Assembly (NCBI RefSeq): GCF_900182955.1
Contig: NZ_FXUL01000002.1
Span: forward strand, 62,001 to 126,000
Origin: Noviherbaspirillum suwonense
GTDB taxonomy: Bacteria; Pseudomonadota; Gammaproteobacteria; Burkholderiales; Burkholderiaceae_D
Length of the DNA: 64,000 nt
Reading direction: 5' to 3'
The notes under the pieces were generated by a model. The model saw only the letters and a list, made by a program, of their open reading frames with translations, made no database searches and had not been told where the DNA came from. Shown one piece after another: positions 51,170 through 61,576 of this stretch. Position numbers and translations under genes: made by a program. How positions within the stretch are numbered: the first letter of the stretch is position 1; each line of letters starts with the position of its first letter.

Positions 51170-51460
51170 TTAAGTTGCAGCGCCGGCTTCGGCGGGCGTC
51201 AGCGCGGTAATGGCGAGTGCGTGGATGTCGGTTTGCATCATGTCCTGCAGCGCATCATACACGAGGCGATGTCTGGCAACCCGGGGTTGCCCTTCAAAGC
51301 GCGAGGATACGAGACGTAAGCGGTAATGTCCACCGCCGGATGCCGCGCCGGCATGGCCGGCATGCAGCGCCGACTCGTCCTCGACCTCGCATTCGACCGG
51401 CGCCAGGCCGGCCTCCAGCAGGGCCCTGATCCGCGCGATGCGCTGGTTTGGCGGCATCAT
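51170..51460 (-). CDS. bolA: BolA-family protein
   Basis: The 96-residue product is a BolA-like regulator/iron-sulfur partner. It has the [22 protein letters not shown] start and the conserved RHRLVYDAL motif (with His and Tyr), then [13 protein letters not shown]. BolA proteins pair with monothiol glutaredoxins. The ATG overlaps the yciB stop by four bases (ATGA), so it is translated with yciB; an alternative start is the next ATG codon at 51457. The upstream part of the frame lies within yciB and is not used. Confidence 0.9.
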   Translation of the reverse strand: MMPPNQRIARIRALLEAGLAPVECEVEDESALHAGHAGAASGGGHYRLRLVSSRFEGQPRVARHRLVYDALQDMMQTDIHALAITALTPAEAGAAT

Positions 51461-52077
51461 CCTGGGTCCTTTACATATTTGGAAAGAAACATTGTCTGGG
51501 CGACGACGAAGGCGATCATCAGGCCCATGAAGCCGAAGAGCTTGAAATTCACCCAGGTCGACGTCGGGAAGTTGAACGCGATGTACAGGTTGATCACGCC
51601 CATTGCTGCGAAGAATGCAGCCCAGGCCAGGTTCAGCCGGGTCCATACCGGGTCGGGCAGGTCGATCTGTCCCTTCATCATCAGCCGGATCAGGTTCTTG
51701 TTCATCAGCAGTTGCGCGCCGATCAGCACCACGGCGAAGACCCAGTAGAGCACGGTGGGCTTCCACTTGATGAATGCTTCGTTATGGAAATAGATCGTGG
51801 CGCCGCCGAATACGACGATGATCGCCAGCGACACCCACAGCATCGCGTCGACTTTCTTCCTGCGCACCAGCAGGTAACCGATCTGCGCGATCGTGGCGAC
51901 GATGGCGACCGCAGTCGCCAGCAGGATAGGCGCTTGTTCCGGTCCGACGCTGCCGCCGGAAACCAGGCCGGACAGGTATTCGCCGACCATCGACTGCGCG
52001 GCAGCGGTATGACCCTCACCCCATTTGAACACCCCGAAGAACAGGATGACGGGAAACATATCGAACAGAAACTTCAT
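51457..52077 (-). CDS. yciB: Inner-membrane septation protein A (YciB/IspZ)
   Basis: The 206-residue integral membrane protein has about five or six hydrophobic helices. Its start [19 protein letters not shown] is the family signature, and [26 protein letters not shown] is also typical. YciB takes part in cell-envelope maintenance and septation, partnering DcrB or ZipA in E. coli; the molecular role is incompletely known. It follows msrB by 12 bases and overlaps bolA, so the three are an operon. Confidence 0.95.
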   Translation of the reverse strand: MKFLFDMFPVILFFGVFKWGEGHTAAAQSMVGEYLSGLVSGGSVGPEQAPILLATAVAIVATIAQIGYLLVRRKKVDAMLWVSLAIIVVFGGATIYFHNEAFIKWKPTVLYWVFAVVLIGAQLLMNKNLIRLMMKGQIDLPDPVWTRLNLAWAAFFAAMGVINLYIAFNFPTSTWVNFKLFGFMGLMIAFVVAQTMFLSKYVKDPG

Positions 52078-52089
52078 GCGCTCTTTTCC

Positions 52090-52491
52090 TTATTCCGGTA
52101 GCGGGTCGAACCGCAGCGACGCGGAGTTGATGCAATAGCGCAGTCCGGTCGGCGGTGGACCGTCGGGAAAGACATGGCCGAGGTGGGCGTCGCAGACATT
52201 GCACAGGATTTCAGTGCGGACCATGCCGTGGCTGCGGTCGACTTTCTCCGCGACGTTCTCCGGGTTGATCGCCTTGAAGTAGCTGGGCCAGCCGCAGCCG
52301 GACTCGAACTTGGCGTCGGACTCGAACAGCGGCGTGTTGCAGCAGACACAGGTGTAGATGCCGTGCTCGTGATGGTCCCAGAACTTGCCGGTGAAGGCGC
52401 GCTCGGTCGCGGCATGGCGGGTGACCTGGTACTCCATCGGGTCCAGCATCTGACGCCACTCGGCATCGGTTTTCCTGACTTTCTCTGTCAT
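52090..52491 (-). CDS. msrB: Peptide-methionine (R)-S-oxide reductase
   Basis: The 133-residue enzyme reduces methionine-R-sulfoxide in proteins. Zinc-binding CxxC pairs are CVCCNTPLF (with the first Cys of a pair) and [12 protein letters not shown]. The catalytic Cys is in [11 protein letters not shown] near the C-terminus. GWPSYFKAI and [12 protein letters not shown] are diagnostic. No signal peptide is present, so it acts in the cytoplasm. It is followed by yciB and bolA and preceded by the redox-related selO gene, 21 bases upstream. Confidence 0.96.
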   Translation of the reverse strand: MTEKVRKTDAEWRQMLDPMEYQVTRHAATERAFTGKFWDHHEHGIYTCVCCNTPLFESDAKFESGCGWPSYFKAINPENVAEKVDRSHGMVRTEILCNVCDAHLGHVFPDGPPPTGLRYCINSASLRFDPLPE

Positions 52492-52512
52492 GATTGCCTT
52501 TCTTGGTCTCGT

Positions 52513-54018
52513 TCAGGAGGAACAGCTGACTTCCAGTTCGCTCGCCCAGTCCGGCGGCAGCGCGGCATACTGCTCATTCTCTGGCTGTTCGTCATACGGA
52601 TGTTCTAGCACGGCAAGCAATTTCTGCACTTCCGAAAAGTCCTTGATCTGGGCTTTTTCGATCGCCTGCTGCGCCAGGTAGTTTCGAAGCACGTATTTGG
52701 GGTTCGCCTGGTGCATTGCAAGGCGTCGTTGCATATCGTTACTATTTTCCTGGAGCAACCTGGCGCGATATTGTACTGCCCATTGGTCGAATGCGGCGCG
52801 GTCGATGAACAGGTCGCGCACGGCTTCCTCCGACCCCGGCTCGGCGATGCGCAAGTCCCCGAGCCGGCGGAAAAACAGCGTGAAGTCCACGTGGCTTGCC
52901 GCCATGATGCCGAACATGTCGTCGAACAGCTTGCCGTCTTCGTCCTGCGTGGTCGCAAGCCCCAGCTTTGCATGCAGCAGCGCATCCATTTTCCCGGCGA
53001 ATGCCGGCCGGTAGACCGCGAGCGCATCCTTGGCTTCGTCGACGTCGCCGATCAGCGGGAGCAGGGCCTGGCCCAGCGCGTGGCAGTTCCAGTCGCCGAT
53101 CTGCGGCTGCATGCTGTACGCATAGCGGCCCTGCTGGTCGGTGTGATTGCAGATATGGCGCGGGTCGAAGGCTTCCATGAAGCCGAACGGACCGTAGTCC
53201 AGCGTCAGCCCGAGTATCGACATGTTGTCGGTGTTCATCACGCCGTGCATGAAGCCGACCGCCTGCCACCAGGCAATCATCTCGGCGGTGCGTCTCGTGA
53301 CCTCGGCCAGCAGCGCCTTGTACGGCTGCGGCTGGTCCTTCAGCTCCGGGTAGAAGCGGCCGATCACATAATCGGCAAGCAGCTTCAGCTCATCCTCGCG
53401 GCCTTGGTAGAACCAGTGCTCGAAACTGCCGAAACGCACGAAGCTCGGCGCCATCCGGGTTGCCACCGCCGCCGTTTCCGGCGTCTCGCGCATCACGCGC
53501 TGGTCCGAGCCGGTGACGCATAACGCGCGGGAACTGGGCACGCCGAGCGCGGCCATCGCTTCCGAGCAGAGGAATTCGCGGATCGACGAACGCAGCACGG
53601 CGCGGCCATCGCCCATGCGGGAATACGGCGTCATGCCCGCGCCCTTGAGCTGCAGCTCGAGCTTGCCCGGCGCCGCGGCGCCTGGCGCGTCGATGTCGCC
53701 GAGCAGGATCGCGCGGCCGTCGCCGAGCTGGCCCGCCCAGACGCCGAACTGGTGGCCCGAATAGACGGCCGCGAGCGGCTGCGACTGGGCCGGGATGCGG
53801 TTGCCGCTGACCGCGTCGATGAATTCCTGGCGGGCGAATTCGGCCGGATCGAGCCCGATCAGGGCGGCCGCTGACGCGCTGCCGCAGACCATGTAGGGCC
53901 GCGACAGCGGCGTCGGCTGCAGGCGGGTGTAGAACGACGCGGGCAGCGACGTGTAGGAATTCTCCAGGGGCAATTCATCCAGGGAAAACAGCGGGCGTTG
54001 CCGTGTGCTTACATTCAT
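52513..54018 (-). CDS. selO: Protein AMPylase SelO (YdiU family)
   Basis: This 501-residue pseudokinase-fold enzyme transfers AMP from ATP to Ser, Thr or Tyr of target proteins under oxidative stress. [45 protein letters not shown] and [25 protein letters not shown] are nearly invariant in the family. The C-terminus ends VSCSS, with the conserved Cys that is selenocysteine in eukaryotes. The start at 54018 is chosen because it gives the family N-terminus. It overlaps the stop of the Crp/Fnr gene by four bases. The msrB gene next door fits a redox-stress theme. Confidence 0.95.
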   Translation of the reverse strand: MNVSTRQRPLFSLDELPLENSYTSLPASFYTRLQPTPLSRPYMVCGSASAAALIGLDPAEFARQEFIDAVSGNRIPAQSQPLAAVYSGHQFGVWAGQLGDGRAILLGDIDAPGAAAPGKLELQLKGAGMTPYSRMGDGRAVLRSSIREFLCSEAMAALGVPSSRALCVTGSDQRVMRETPETAAVATRMAPSFVRFGSFEHWFYQGREDELKLLADYVIGRFYPELKDQPQPYKALLAEVTRRTAEMIAWWQAVGFMHGVMNTDNMSILGLTLDYGPFGFMEAFDPRHICNHTDQQGRYAYSMQPQIGDWNCHALGQALLPLIGDVDEAKDALAVYRPAFAGKMDALLHAKLGLATTQDEDGKLFDDMFGIMAASHVDFTLFFRRLGDLRIAEPGSEEAVRDLFIDRAAFDQWAVQYRARLLQENSNDMQRRLAMHQANPKYVLRNYLAQQAIEKAQIKDFSEVQKLLAVLEHPYDEQPENEQYAALPPDWASELEVSCSS

Positions 54019-54821
54019 GAAATATCCTTCAAAGGCATTGCCGGATCGGTGGCGGATGCAGGTATGACCGTGGCCGCGGCGCTTGGTGCCGGACGGCGCC
54101 TGCGGCCTTCCGGGTAGGCGATCGCGGTGATGGCCGCCGGGTCCTCGATGAAGACCCGGCCGTAGTTGGTCTGTATCAGCCCGTCGTGCTCCCACAGGCG
54201 CAGCTGCTTGGCGATGCTCTGGCGCGACTTGCCCAGCAGGTGACCGAGTTCTTCCTGCGTCAGCGGGACCTCGCGGCCGCGCGGGATGACCGCGGCCGAC
54301 ATCGCCGACGGCTGCAGCTGCGCCAGTTCCAGCAGCCGCCGCGCCAGGCGCTGCGCCAGCGGCGCGACCGCCGCTTCCTCGACCAGGTCGAAAGTGGCCC
54401 GCAGCCGCAGCGCCAGCATCCGCGCAAACCGCTCGTAAATCGCCGGATGGCGCATCAGCAGCCGGTTGAAGTCGGTCCGCGCGTGGAACAGCAAGATGCT
54501 CGGGCCGGACGCGTGGCCGTCATGGGTGCGCGGCAGGCCGTCGAACATCGAGATCTCGCCGAACCAGTTGGGCCGTTCCATCACGGCAATCGTGGTCGTG
54601 TGCCCGTCCGCGGTGGCGCGGGTGAAGCGCACCGAGCCGCTGGCGATGGTGTAGAAACCGTCGCAGGCGTCGCCGCGCGCATGGACCAGCTCGCTGTCCG
54701 CATAAAGCCGGAGCGAGCCGCAGGCGGCGGCTTCGGCAATCACGTCGTCGGGGAGGTCCGCCAGCCAGGATTCGCGCAGCAGCGCAGCCTTGTCCAGATC
54801 GGTTTTCGCGGGAATGGGCAT
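54015..54821 (-). CDS. Crp/Fnr-family transcription regulator
   Basis: The 268-residue regulator has an N-terminal cyclic-nucleotide-binding-like domain (about 20-145, with [19 protein letters not shown]) and a Crp-type winged helix (about 160-230, with [21 protein letters not shown]). The cluster cysteines of Fnr are absent, so it is not an oxygen-sensing Fe-S Fnr; the ligand is unknown. A Pro/Ala/Arg-rich tail of about 30 residues extends past the usual end. Its stop overlaps selO (ATGA), so regulator and AMPylase are translated together. It is divergent from the aldolase gene. Confidence 0.88.
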   Translation of the reverse strand: MPIPAKTDLDKAALLRESWLADLPDDVIAEAAACGSLRLYADSELVHARGDACDGFYTIASGSVRFTRATADGHTTTIAVMERPNWFGEISMFDGLPRTHDGHASGPSILLFHARTDFNRLLMRHPAIYERFARMLALRLRATFDLVEEAAVAPLAQRLARRLLELAQLQPSAMSAAVIPRGREVPLTQEELGHLLGKSRQSIAKQLRLWEHDGLIQTNYGRVFIEDPAAITAIAYPEGRRRRPAPSAAATVIPASATDPAMPLKDIS

Positions 54822-54954
54822 GCAAATGTTAAAGAGTTGACAGTCTGGCGGCGGCGTATGCGACGATACTTGCGGACCACGGCCCCGAAGAACGGCCGAA
54901 GCGCGCCCGGAACCCGGTACGCCCCTTATTTTGACAGAGAAGAGAGAGACCGAT

Positions 54955-55731
54955 ATGAACGCACCTGAAAAACTGGCATTTCCATCGCTGCGCGAGCGCG
55001 TCTCGCCCGAGGAATGGCAGGTCCGCCAGGACCTCGCCGCGTGTTACCGCCTGGTTGCCGACTTCGGCTGGAGCGACCTGGTGTTTACCCATATCACCGC
55101 GCGTGTCCCGGGCACCGAGGACCAGTTCCTGATCAATCCCTACGGCCTGATGTTCAACGAGATCACGGCGTCCTCGCTGGTCCGCATCGACCAGCAGGGC
55201 ACCAAGCTCGATGATTCGCCGTACCCGGTCAATCCGGCGGGCTTCACCATCCATTCCGCGGTGCATGCGGTGCGCCACGATGCGCTCTGCGTGCTGCACA
55301 CGCATACCGCGAACGGCGTCGCGGTGTCGGCGCAGAAGGGCGGCGTGCTGCCGCTGTCGCAGCAGTCCATCTTCGTGCTGTCGAGCCTCGGCTATCACGA
55401 CTACGAGGGCGTGGCGCTGAACGAGGAAGAGAAGCCGCGCCTGGTCCAGGACCTGGGCCGCAACAGTTTCCTGATGCTGCGCAACCACGGCCTGCTGACC
55501 GTCGGCAAGACCGTGGCCGACGCCTTCCTGAACATGTACACCTTCGAGAACGCCTGCAACATCCAGGTCCGCGCGCAGGCCGGCGGCGGCGAACTGATCC
55601 ACATTCCGCAGCAGATCATCGACGGCGCGATGGCCCAGTCGAAAGCCGCGACCAAGTCGCTTGGCGGCATGCTGGCCTGGCCCGGCCTGCTGCGCCGCCT
55701 CGACAAGGTCGACCCGAGCTGGCGCGACTGA
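54955..55731 (+). CDS. Class II aldolase/adducin-family protein
   Basis: The 258-residue cytoplasmic protein has a class II aldolase fold with zinc-binding His in LHTHTANG and RNHGLLT. ACYRLVADFGWSDLVFTHIT near the N-terminus is characteristic. Members include fuculose-phosphate aldolase and decarboxylases; this one is closest to the uncharacterised 'class II aldolase/adducin' group common in Burkholderiales, so the substrate is unknown. The start at 54955 has AGAGAGAGA upstream. An HD-domain gene follows 43 bases downstream, suggesting a two-gene unit. Confidence 0.85.
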   Translation: MNAPEKLAFPSLRERVSPEEWQVRQDLAACYRLVADFGWSDLVFTHITARVPGTEDQFLINPYGLMFNEITASSLVRIDQQGTKLDDSPYPVNPAGFTIHSAVHAVRHDALCVLHTHTANGVAVSAQKGGVLPLSQQSIFVLSSLGYHDYEGVALNEEEKPRLVQDLGRNSFLMLRNHGLLTVGKTVADAFLNMYTFENACNIQVRAQAGGGELIHIPQQIIDGAMAQSKAATKSLGGMLAWPGLLRRLDKVDPSWRD

Positions 55732-55774
55732 TGCGGCCCATTTGAAGCGACAGCAAGAATATTCAGGAGACAAG

Positions 55775-56389
55775 ATGGAAAACACGAACGACTCGATGGA
55801 AGCGGTGGCAACTGCGGAAGCCCGCGCCACCTTCCACGACATGCAGGATGGCACCGCGCAGGACTGGGCCATCATTTCGAAGGAATTCCGCGCTTACTCG
55901 GCCGTGCTGCCGGACCGCGTGATGGCGCATCTTCGGCTGCTCGACGGCGACTGCGGCGGCTTCCCGGTCGACCGCCTGACCCACAGCCTGCAGACGGCCA
56001 CCCGCGCGCACCGCGACGGCAAGGACGAGGAATACGTGGTCTGCGCGCTGCTGCATGACATCGGCGACACGCTGGGCAGCTTCAATCACCCGGACATCGC
56101 CGCGGCGATCCTGAAACCCTTCGTCAGCGCCGAGAACCTGGCGATGGTCGAGAAGCACGGCGTTTTCCAGGGCTATTACTTTTTCCATCACCTGGGCCTG
56201 GACCGCAACCTGCGCGACCAGTTCGCCGGACAGCCGCTTTACGACCGCACGCTGGAATTCTGCGAAAAGTATGACGCGCCGGCCTTCGATCCCGATTACG
56301 ATACGCTGCCGTTGAGCTTTTTCGAGCCCATGTTGCGGCGCGTGATGGCGAAGCCAAAAAACTCGATCTATCGCAGCGTCACCGAGTGA
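55775..56389 (+). CDS. HD-domain protein (phosphohydrolase or PhnZ/MIOX-like oxygenase)
   Basis: The 204-residue protein has an HD fold with His70 (THSLQ), His94-Asp95 (LLHDIGD), His105 (NHPDIA) and His128 (EKHGVFQ) as probable metal ligands. A further Asp lies near 167. The layout resembles HD-domain mixed-valent di-iron oxygenases such as PhnZ, which also have THALQ-like and LLHDIG motifs, as well as ordinary phosphohydrolases. I cannot decide between them. It sits directly after the class II aldolase-like gene, which would fit an oxidative cleavage pathway. The start has AGGAGA upstream. Confidence 0.75.
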   Translation: MENTNDSMEAVATAEARATFHDMQDGTAQDWAIISKEFRAYSAVLPDRVMAHLRLLDGDCGGFPVDRLTHSLQTATRAHRDGKDEEYVVCALLHDIGDTLGSFNHPDIAAAILKPFVSAENLAMVEKHGVFQGYYFFHHLGLDRNLRDQFAGQPLYDRTLEFCEKYDAPAFDPDYDTLPLSFFEPMLRRVMAKPKNSIYRSVTE

Positions 56390-56434
56390 AGCTGGCGCTG
56401 GTCTCCTGTTGACGCGACGCAGCATCGAAAGTGA

Positions 56435-56464
56435 TTGACGGTTTTAGTACGGTCGTACCAGAAT
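56435..56464 (+). promoter_or_regulatory. Promoter and TetR-type operator candidate of the acyl-CoA ligase
   Basis: TTGACG (56435-56440) and CAGAAT (56459-56464) are spaced by 18 bases and could be -35 and -10 boxes. Between them, GTACG-GT-CGTAC (56447-56458) is a perfect palindrome with a two-base centre, where a repressor would block transcription. A similar site occurs at 63699-63712 before the FadB-like gene. Confidence 0.5.
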
Positions 56465-56498
56465 CCGTCACATCACGCACAACACAACAGGAGACCAG

Positions 56499-58151
<1,653 letters not shown>

Positions 58152-58179
58152 ACGCTGCGTCATCACGGTCCCGATAGCT

Positions 58180-58206
58180 GCCTGCGCAGCATTTTTCTGC
58201 GCAGGC
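58180..58206 (+). terminator. Hairpin after the acyl-CoA ligase
   Basis: GCCTGCGCAG (58180-58189) pairs perfectly with CTGCGCAGGC (58197-58206) around the loop CATTTTT, 28 bases after the stop. The T-run is in the loop and not after the stem, so termination would be atypical. Confidence 0.5.
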
Positions 58207-58236
58207 GACTAGGTGATTTCCGCAGTCGTATGCTGC

Positions 58237-58265
58237 TTTACAGCCAGCATCCGCACCGATATAGT
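58237..58265 (+). promoter_or_regulatory. Sigma-70-type promoter candidate for the liv operon
   Basis: TTTACA (58237-58242) and TATAGT (58260-58265) are 17 bases apart, close to consensus in both boxes and spacing. Transcription would start near 58272, about 275 bases before livH. Confidence 0.6.
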
Positions 58266-58297
58266 CAAACCATAAAAATACTGACAAGGACGAGACA

Positions 58298-58387
58298 ATG
58301 AAGCAGCCATGTCGGGCGCATCGCCCACATCCGTACCTACCCTTTCCCTGTTCTGCCGCGCAGCGTTCGCCCCGTCCGCGGATATAA
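58298..58387 (+). CDS. Possible 29-residue leader peptide
   Basis: An ATG with AAGGA seven bases upstream opens a 29-codon frame rich in Pro, Arg and Cys, ending TATAA. It lies between the liv promoter candidate and livH. It could be a translated leader, or chance; there is no run of branched-chain amino acid codons to suggest attenuation. Confidence 0.25.
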   Translation: MKQPCRAHRPHPYLPFPCSAAQRSPRPRI

Positions 58388-58548
58388 GGACACGCGCTCA
58401 TGTCCGCCGGCTATGTTCCCATTCCCCGCCGGCCCAGCGCCCACCTAAAGCCTGCATGGCAGCGGAGTCCTGCCGTGAGATACAACGCCGCAGCGTGCCG
58501 CACGAGCGCGCACGCCGCCTGTAAATGCACTTGCAACAGGGGATAAAG

Positions 58549-59496
58549 ATGGAATTCACGATATTCACGCTGCTTAACGGCCTGGCCTACGGGCTGCTGC
58601 TCTTCATGCTGTCATCCGGCCTGACGCTGATCTTCAGCATGATGGGCGTGCTCAATTTTGCGCACGCAAGCTTCTACATGCTGGGCGCCTACTTTGCCTA
58701 CACGATCAGCGCCAAGATCGGCTTCTGGCCGGCGCTGGTGATCGCGCCATTGCTGGTCGGCGTCGTCGGCGCGCTAGTAGAGCGCTACGGGCTGCGCACC
58801 GTGCACAAGTTCGGCCACATGCCCGAGCTGCTGTTCACGTTCGGCCTGTCCTATGTGATCGTCGAGGTGGTCCAGCTGATCTGGGGCCGCGCCGCGGTGC
58901 GCTACCCGATACCGGCCGAGATGGACGGGCCGCTGTTCACGCTCTACACCACCACCTTCCCGATGTATCGCGGCTTCATGATGTTCATCGCGCTGCTGAT
59001 GCTGGTGTCGATCTACCTGGTCCTCACCCGGACCCGGATCGGGCTGGTGATCCAGGCCGCGCTGACCCATCCGGACGCGGTCGAGGCGCTGGGCCACAAC
59101 GTGCCGCGCGTCTTCATGCTGGTGTTCGGCGGCGGCTGCGCGCTGGCCGGGCTTGCCGGCGTCATCGGCGGCAATGCCTTCGTCACCGAGCCGGGCATGG
59201 CGGCGACAGTGGGCAGCATCATCTTCGTGGTCGTGGTGGTCGGCGGCATGGGCTCGCTGGCCGGCGCGCTGGTGGCCTCGCTGCTGATCGGGCTGCTGCA
59301 GACCTTCGCGGTAGCGCTCGACTATTCGCTGCTGAGCGTGTTCTCCGGCTTCGGCCTCAACGTCGGACCCGACACGCTGGGCTTCTCGGTGCTGAACCTG
59401 ACGATTGCGCAGACCGCACCCATCCTGCCGTACCTGCTGCTGGTGCTGATACTGATATTCCGGCCCAAGGGCCTGATGGGAACGAGGGAAGGATGA
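58549..59496 (+). CDS. livH: Branched-chain amino-acid-type ABC transporter permease
   Basis: The 315-residue integral membrane permease has about eight hydrophobic helices. [37 protein letters not shown] at the start is the LivH signature, and [24 protein letters not shown] is also typical. It pairs with LivM. The substrate may be a branched-chain amino acid or, as often in Burkholderiales, an aromatic acid or other carboxylate; the acyl-CoA ligase upstream supports the latter. The start at 58549 follows GGGGATAA. The stop overlaps the next gene (ATGA). Confidence 0.93.
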   Translation: MEFTIFTLLNGLAYGLLLFMLSSGLTLIFSMMGVLNFAHASFYMLGAYFAYTISAKIGFWPALVIAPLLVGVVGALVERYGLRTVHKFGHMPELLFTFGLSYVIVEVVQLIWGRAAVRYPIPAEMDGPLFTLYTTTFPMYRGFMMFIALLMLVSIYLVLTRTRIGLVIQAALTHPDAVEALGHNVPRVFMLVFGGGCALAGLAGVIGGNAFVTEPGMAATVGSIIFVVVVVGGMGSLAGALVASLLIGLLQTFAVALDYSLLSVFSGFGLNVGPDTLGFSVLNLTIAQTAPILPYLLLVLILIFRPKGLMGTREG

Positions 59497-60812
59497 ATAC
59501 CATGCAAAGCTCCACTACTTCCGCAACCACGTCCACGATGCGCTTCGCGCCGATCAACCTGGGCCGCTGGCTGGTCTGGTCCGTGTTTGTCGTCCTGCTG
59601 GTCGTCGCGCCGCTGATCTTCAACAAGGGCGCCGCGCTGTCCATCCTGTGCCAGATGGGCACCGTGATGATCTTCGGCCTGTCGTACAACATGCTGCTGG
59701 GACAGGGCGGCATGCTGTCCTTCGGCCACGCGGTGTACTCCGGCCTCGGCGCCTATTTCGCGATCCATGCGATGAACCTTGCCAGCGGCGGCAGCCTGCC
59801 GATCCCGGTGTCCCTGATCCCGCTGGTCGGCGGCATCTTCGGGGCCGTGTTCGGCGTGCTGTTCGGCTACGTGACCACGAAGAAGTCGGGGACCACGTTC
59901 TCGATGATCACGCTGGGCATCGTTGAACTGGTCTTTGCATGCTCGCTGATGTTCCCGGCCTTTTTCGGCGGCGAGGGCGGCATCTCGACCAACCGCGTGA
60001 TGGGCCAGCCGGTGCTGGGCATCACCTACGGGCCACAGATCCAGGTGTACTACCTGATCGCGTTCTGGCTCTTCATCAGCACCGTCGGCATGTACGCGTT
60101 CACGCAGACGCCGCTGGGCCGCATCATCAACGCGGTGCGCGACAACCCGGAGCGGGTCGAGTTCATCGGCTACAACACGCAGTGGGTGCGTTACCTGACG
60201 CTGATCCTGTCGGCATTCTTCGCCGGCATCTCGGGCGGGCTGGCGGCCATCAACTTCGAGATCGTCACCGCGGAAAACGTCAGCGCGGTGCGTTCTGGCG
60301 CGATCCTGCTGTTCACCTTCATCGGCGGCGTCGGCTTCTTCTTCGGCCCGCTGATCGGCGCCGTGGTGGGCGTGTTCCTGACGGTGCTGCTGTCGGACTT
60401 CACCAAGGCCTGGCAGCTCTACCTGGGCGTGTTCTTCATCATCATCGTGATGTACGCGCCGGGCGGCATCGCCAGCCTGCTGATGATGAATGTGCGGCTG
60501 ATGGTCTATAAACGCTTCGCCAGGGTCTGGCCGCGGCTGCTGTCGATGGTAGTTGCGACGCTGATCGCCTGCGTCGGCGCGGTGATGATCATCGAGATGC
60601 TGTACCACCTGACGCTGGAGTCCGCCAACGGCACGATGATGCGGCTGTTCGGCATGCAGGTCGACGCCGCCGGCATCGGCGGCTGGCTGATTGCGCTGGC
60701 GCTGGTTGCGGTCGGTCTCTTCCTGTTCGTGCGCGCACGGCCGGCGTTCCGGCACACATGGGATGAAGCCAACCTGGAGATCGAGGAAATGATTCGCAAG
60801 GAGCATGCATGA
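59493..60812 (+). CDS. livM: Branched-chain amino-acid-type ABC transporter permease, long form
   Basis: This 439-residue permease has the LivM core (about residues 25-335; LSYNMLLGQGGMLSFGHAVYSGLG, and FFAGISGGLAAINFEIVTAENVSAVRSGA). It then has an extra C-terminal region of about 100 residues with two further hydrophobic helices (about 355-375 and 390-410). That extension is not in ordinary LivM of about 320-330 residues. It overlaps livH at its start and livG at its end, each by four bases, so all are co-translated. Confidence 0.92.
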   Translation: MNTMQSSTTSATTSTMRFAPINLGRWLVWSVFVVLLVVAPLIFNKGAALSILCQMGTVMIFGLSYNMLLGQGGMLSFGHAVYSGLGAYFAIHAMNLASGGSLPIPVSLIPLVGGIFGAVFGVLFGYVTTKKSGTTFSMITLGIVELVFACSLMFPAFFGGEGGISTNRVMGQPVLGITYGPQIQVYYLIAFWLFISTVGMYAFTQTPLGRIINAVRDNPERVEFIGYNTQWVRYLTLILSAFFAGISGGLAAINFEIVTAENVSAVRSGAILLFTFIGGVGFFFGPLIGAVVGVFLTVLLSDFTKAWQLYLGVFFIIIVMYAPGGIASLLMMNVRLMVYKRFARVWPRLLSMVVATLIACVGAVMIIEMLYHLTLESANGTMMRLFGMQVDAAGIGGWLIALALVAVGLFLFVRARPAFRHTWDEANLEIEEMIRKEHA

Positions 60813-61576
60813 GCGCGTATTCGGTGGAACTGAAGGAAGTGCGCAAGAGTTTCGGCAAGTCCGAGATCATTCGCGGCGCCACGCTGCAGGTGCCCAGGGG
60901 CGAGCGCTACGCCATCATCGGGCCGAACGGCGCCGGCAAGTCGACGCTGTTCAACCTGATCTCCGGCCGCTTCGGCGTGAGCTCGGGCGACATCCTGCTC
61001 AATGGCAAGAGCATACGGGGCATGAAGCCGTTCGAGATCAATCGCAGCGGGCTGTCGCGCAGCTTCCAGATCACCAACATCTTTCACCGCCTGACCGTGT
61101 ATGAAAACCTGCGCTGCGCGGTGCTCTGGTCGCTCGGCTACAAGTACTCGTTCTGGCACCGGCTGAACGGCCTGCGCGATGCGCACGAGCGGGCCGAAGC
61201 GGTGATGGAGCAGATCGGCCTGCGCCGCCGCCGCAACACCTCCGCCGGACTGCTGACCTATGCCGAGCAGCGGGCGCTGGAGATCGGCATCACGATCGCC
61301 GGCGGCGCCGACGTCATCCTGCTCGACGAGCCGACCGCCGGCATGAGCCGCTCCGAGTCGGACAACGCGGTCGAGCTGATCCGCCGCGTGACGGTGGGCA
61401 AGACGCTGCTGATGGTCGAACATGACATGAGCGTGGTGTTCGGCCTCGCCGACAAGATCGCGGTGGTGGTGTATGGCGAAGTGATCGCCTGCGACACGCC
61501 GGCCAATATTCGCGGCAATGCGAAGGTCCAGGAAGCATATCTCGGCGGACACGCGCCGGCGGAGGCACACGCATGA
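60809..61576 (+). CDS. livG: Branched-chain amino-acid-type ABC transporter ATPase
   Basis: The 255-residue ATPase has Walker A GPNGAGKST (about residues 40-48), Walker B VILLDEPTAG, and the LivG-type switch MVEHDMSVVFGLADKI. The signature motif is TYAEQRALEIG in place of the common SYGEQR, which is unusual. It energises transport through LivH/LivM with LivF. The start overlaps livM and the stop overlaps livF, each by four bases. Confidence 0.94.
   Translation: MSAYSVELKEVRKSFGKSEIIRGATLQVPRGERYAIIGPNGAGKSTLFNLISGRFGVSSGDILLNGKSIRGMKPFEINRSGLSRSFQITNIFHRLTVYENLRCAVLWSLGYKYSFWHRLNGLRDAHERAEAVMEQIGLRRRRNTSAGLLTYAEQRALEIGITIAGGADVILLDEPTAGMSRSESDNAVELIRRVTVGKTLLMVEHDMSVVFGLADKIAVVVYGEVIACDTPANIRGNAKVQEAYLGGHAPAEAHA

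Larger units (their letters stand above)
58152..58548. other. Intergenic region before the liv operon
   Basis: The 397 bases between the acyl-CoA ligase and livH hold a hairpin (58180-58206), a strong promoter candidate (58237-58265) and a 29-codon open frame with a ribosome site (58298-58387). Nothing else is clear in the remaining sequence. Confidence 0.6.

Noticed and set aside
54837..54870. TTGACA followed by GATACT as a promoter of the aldolase-like gene
   Set aside because: The spacing is 22 bases, too far for sigma-70, and no better -10 box is in range.
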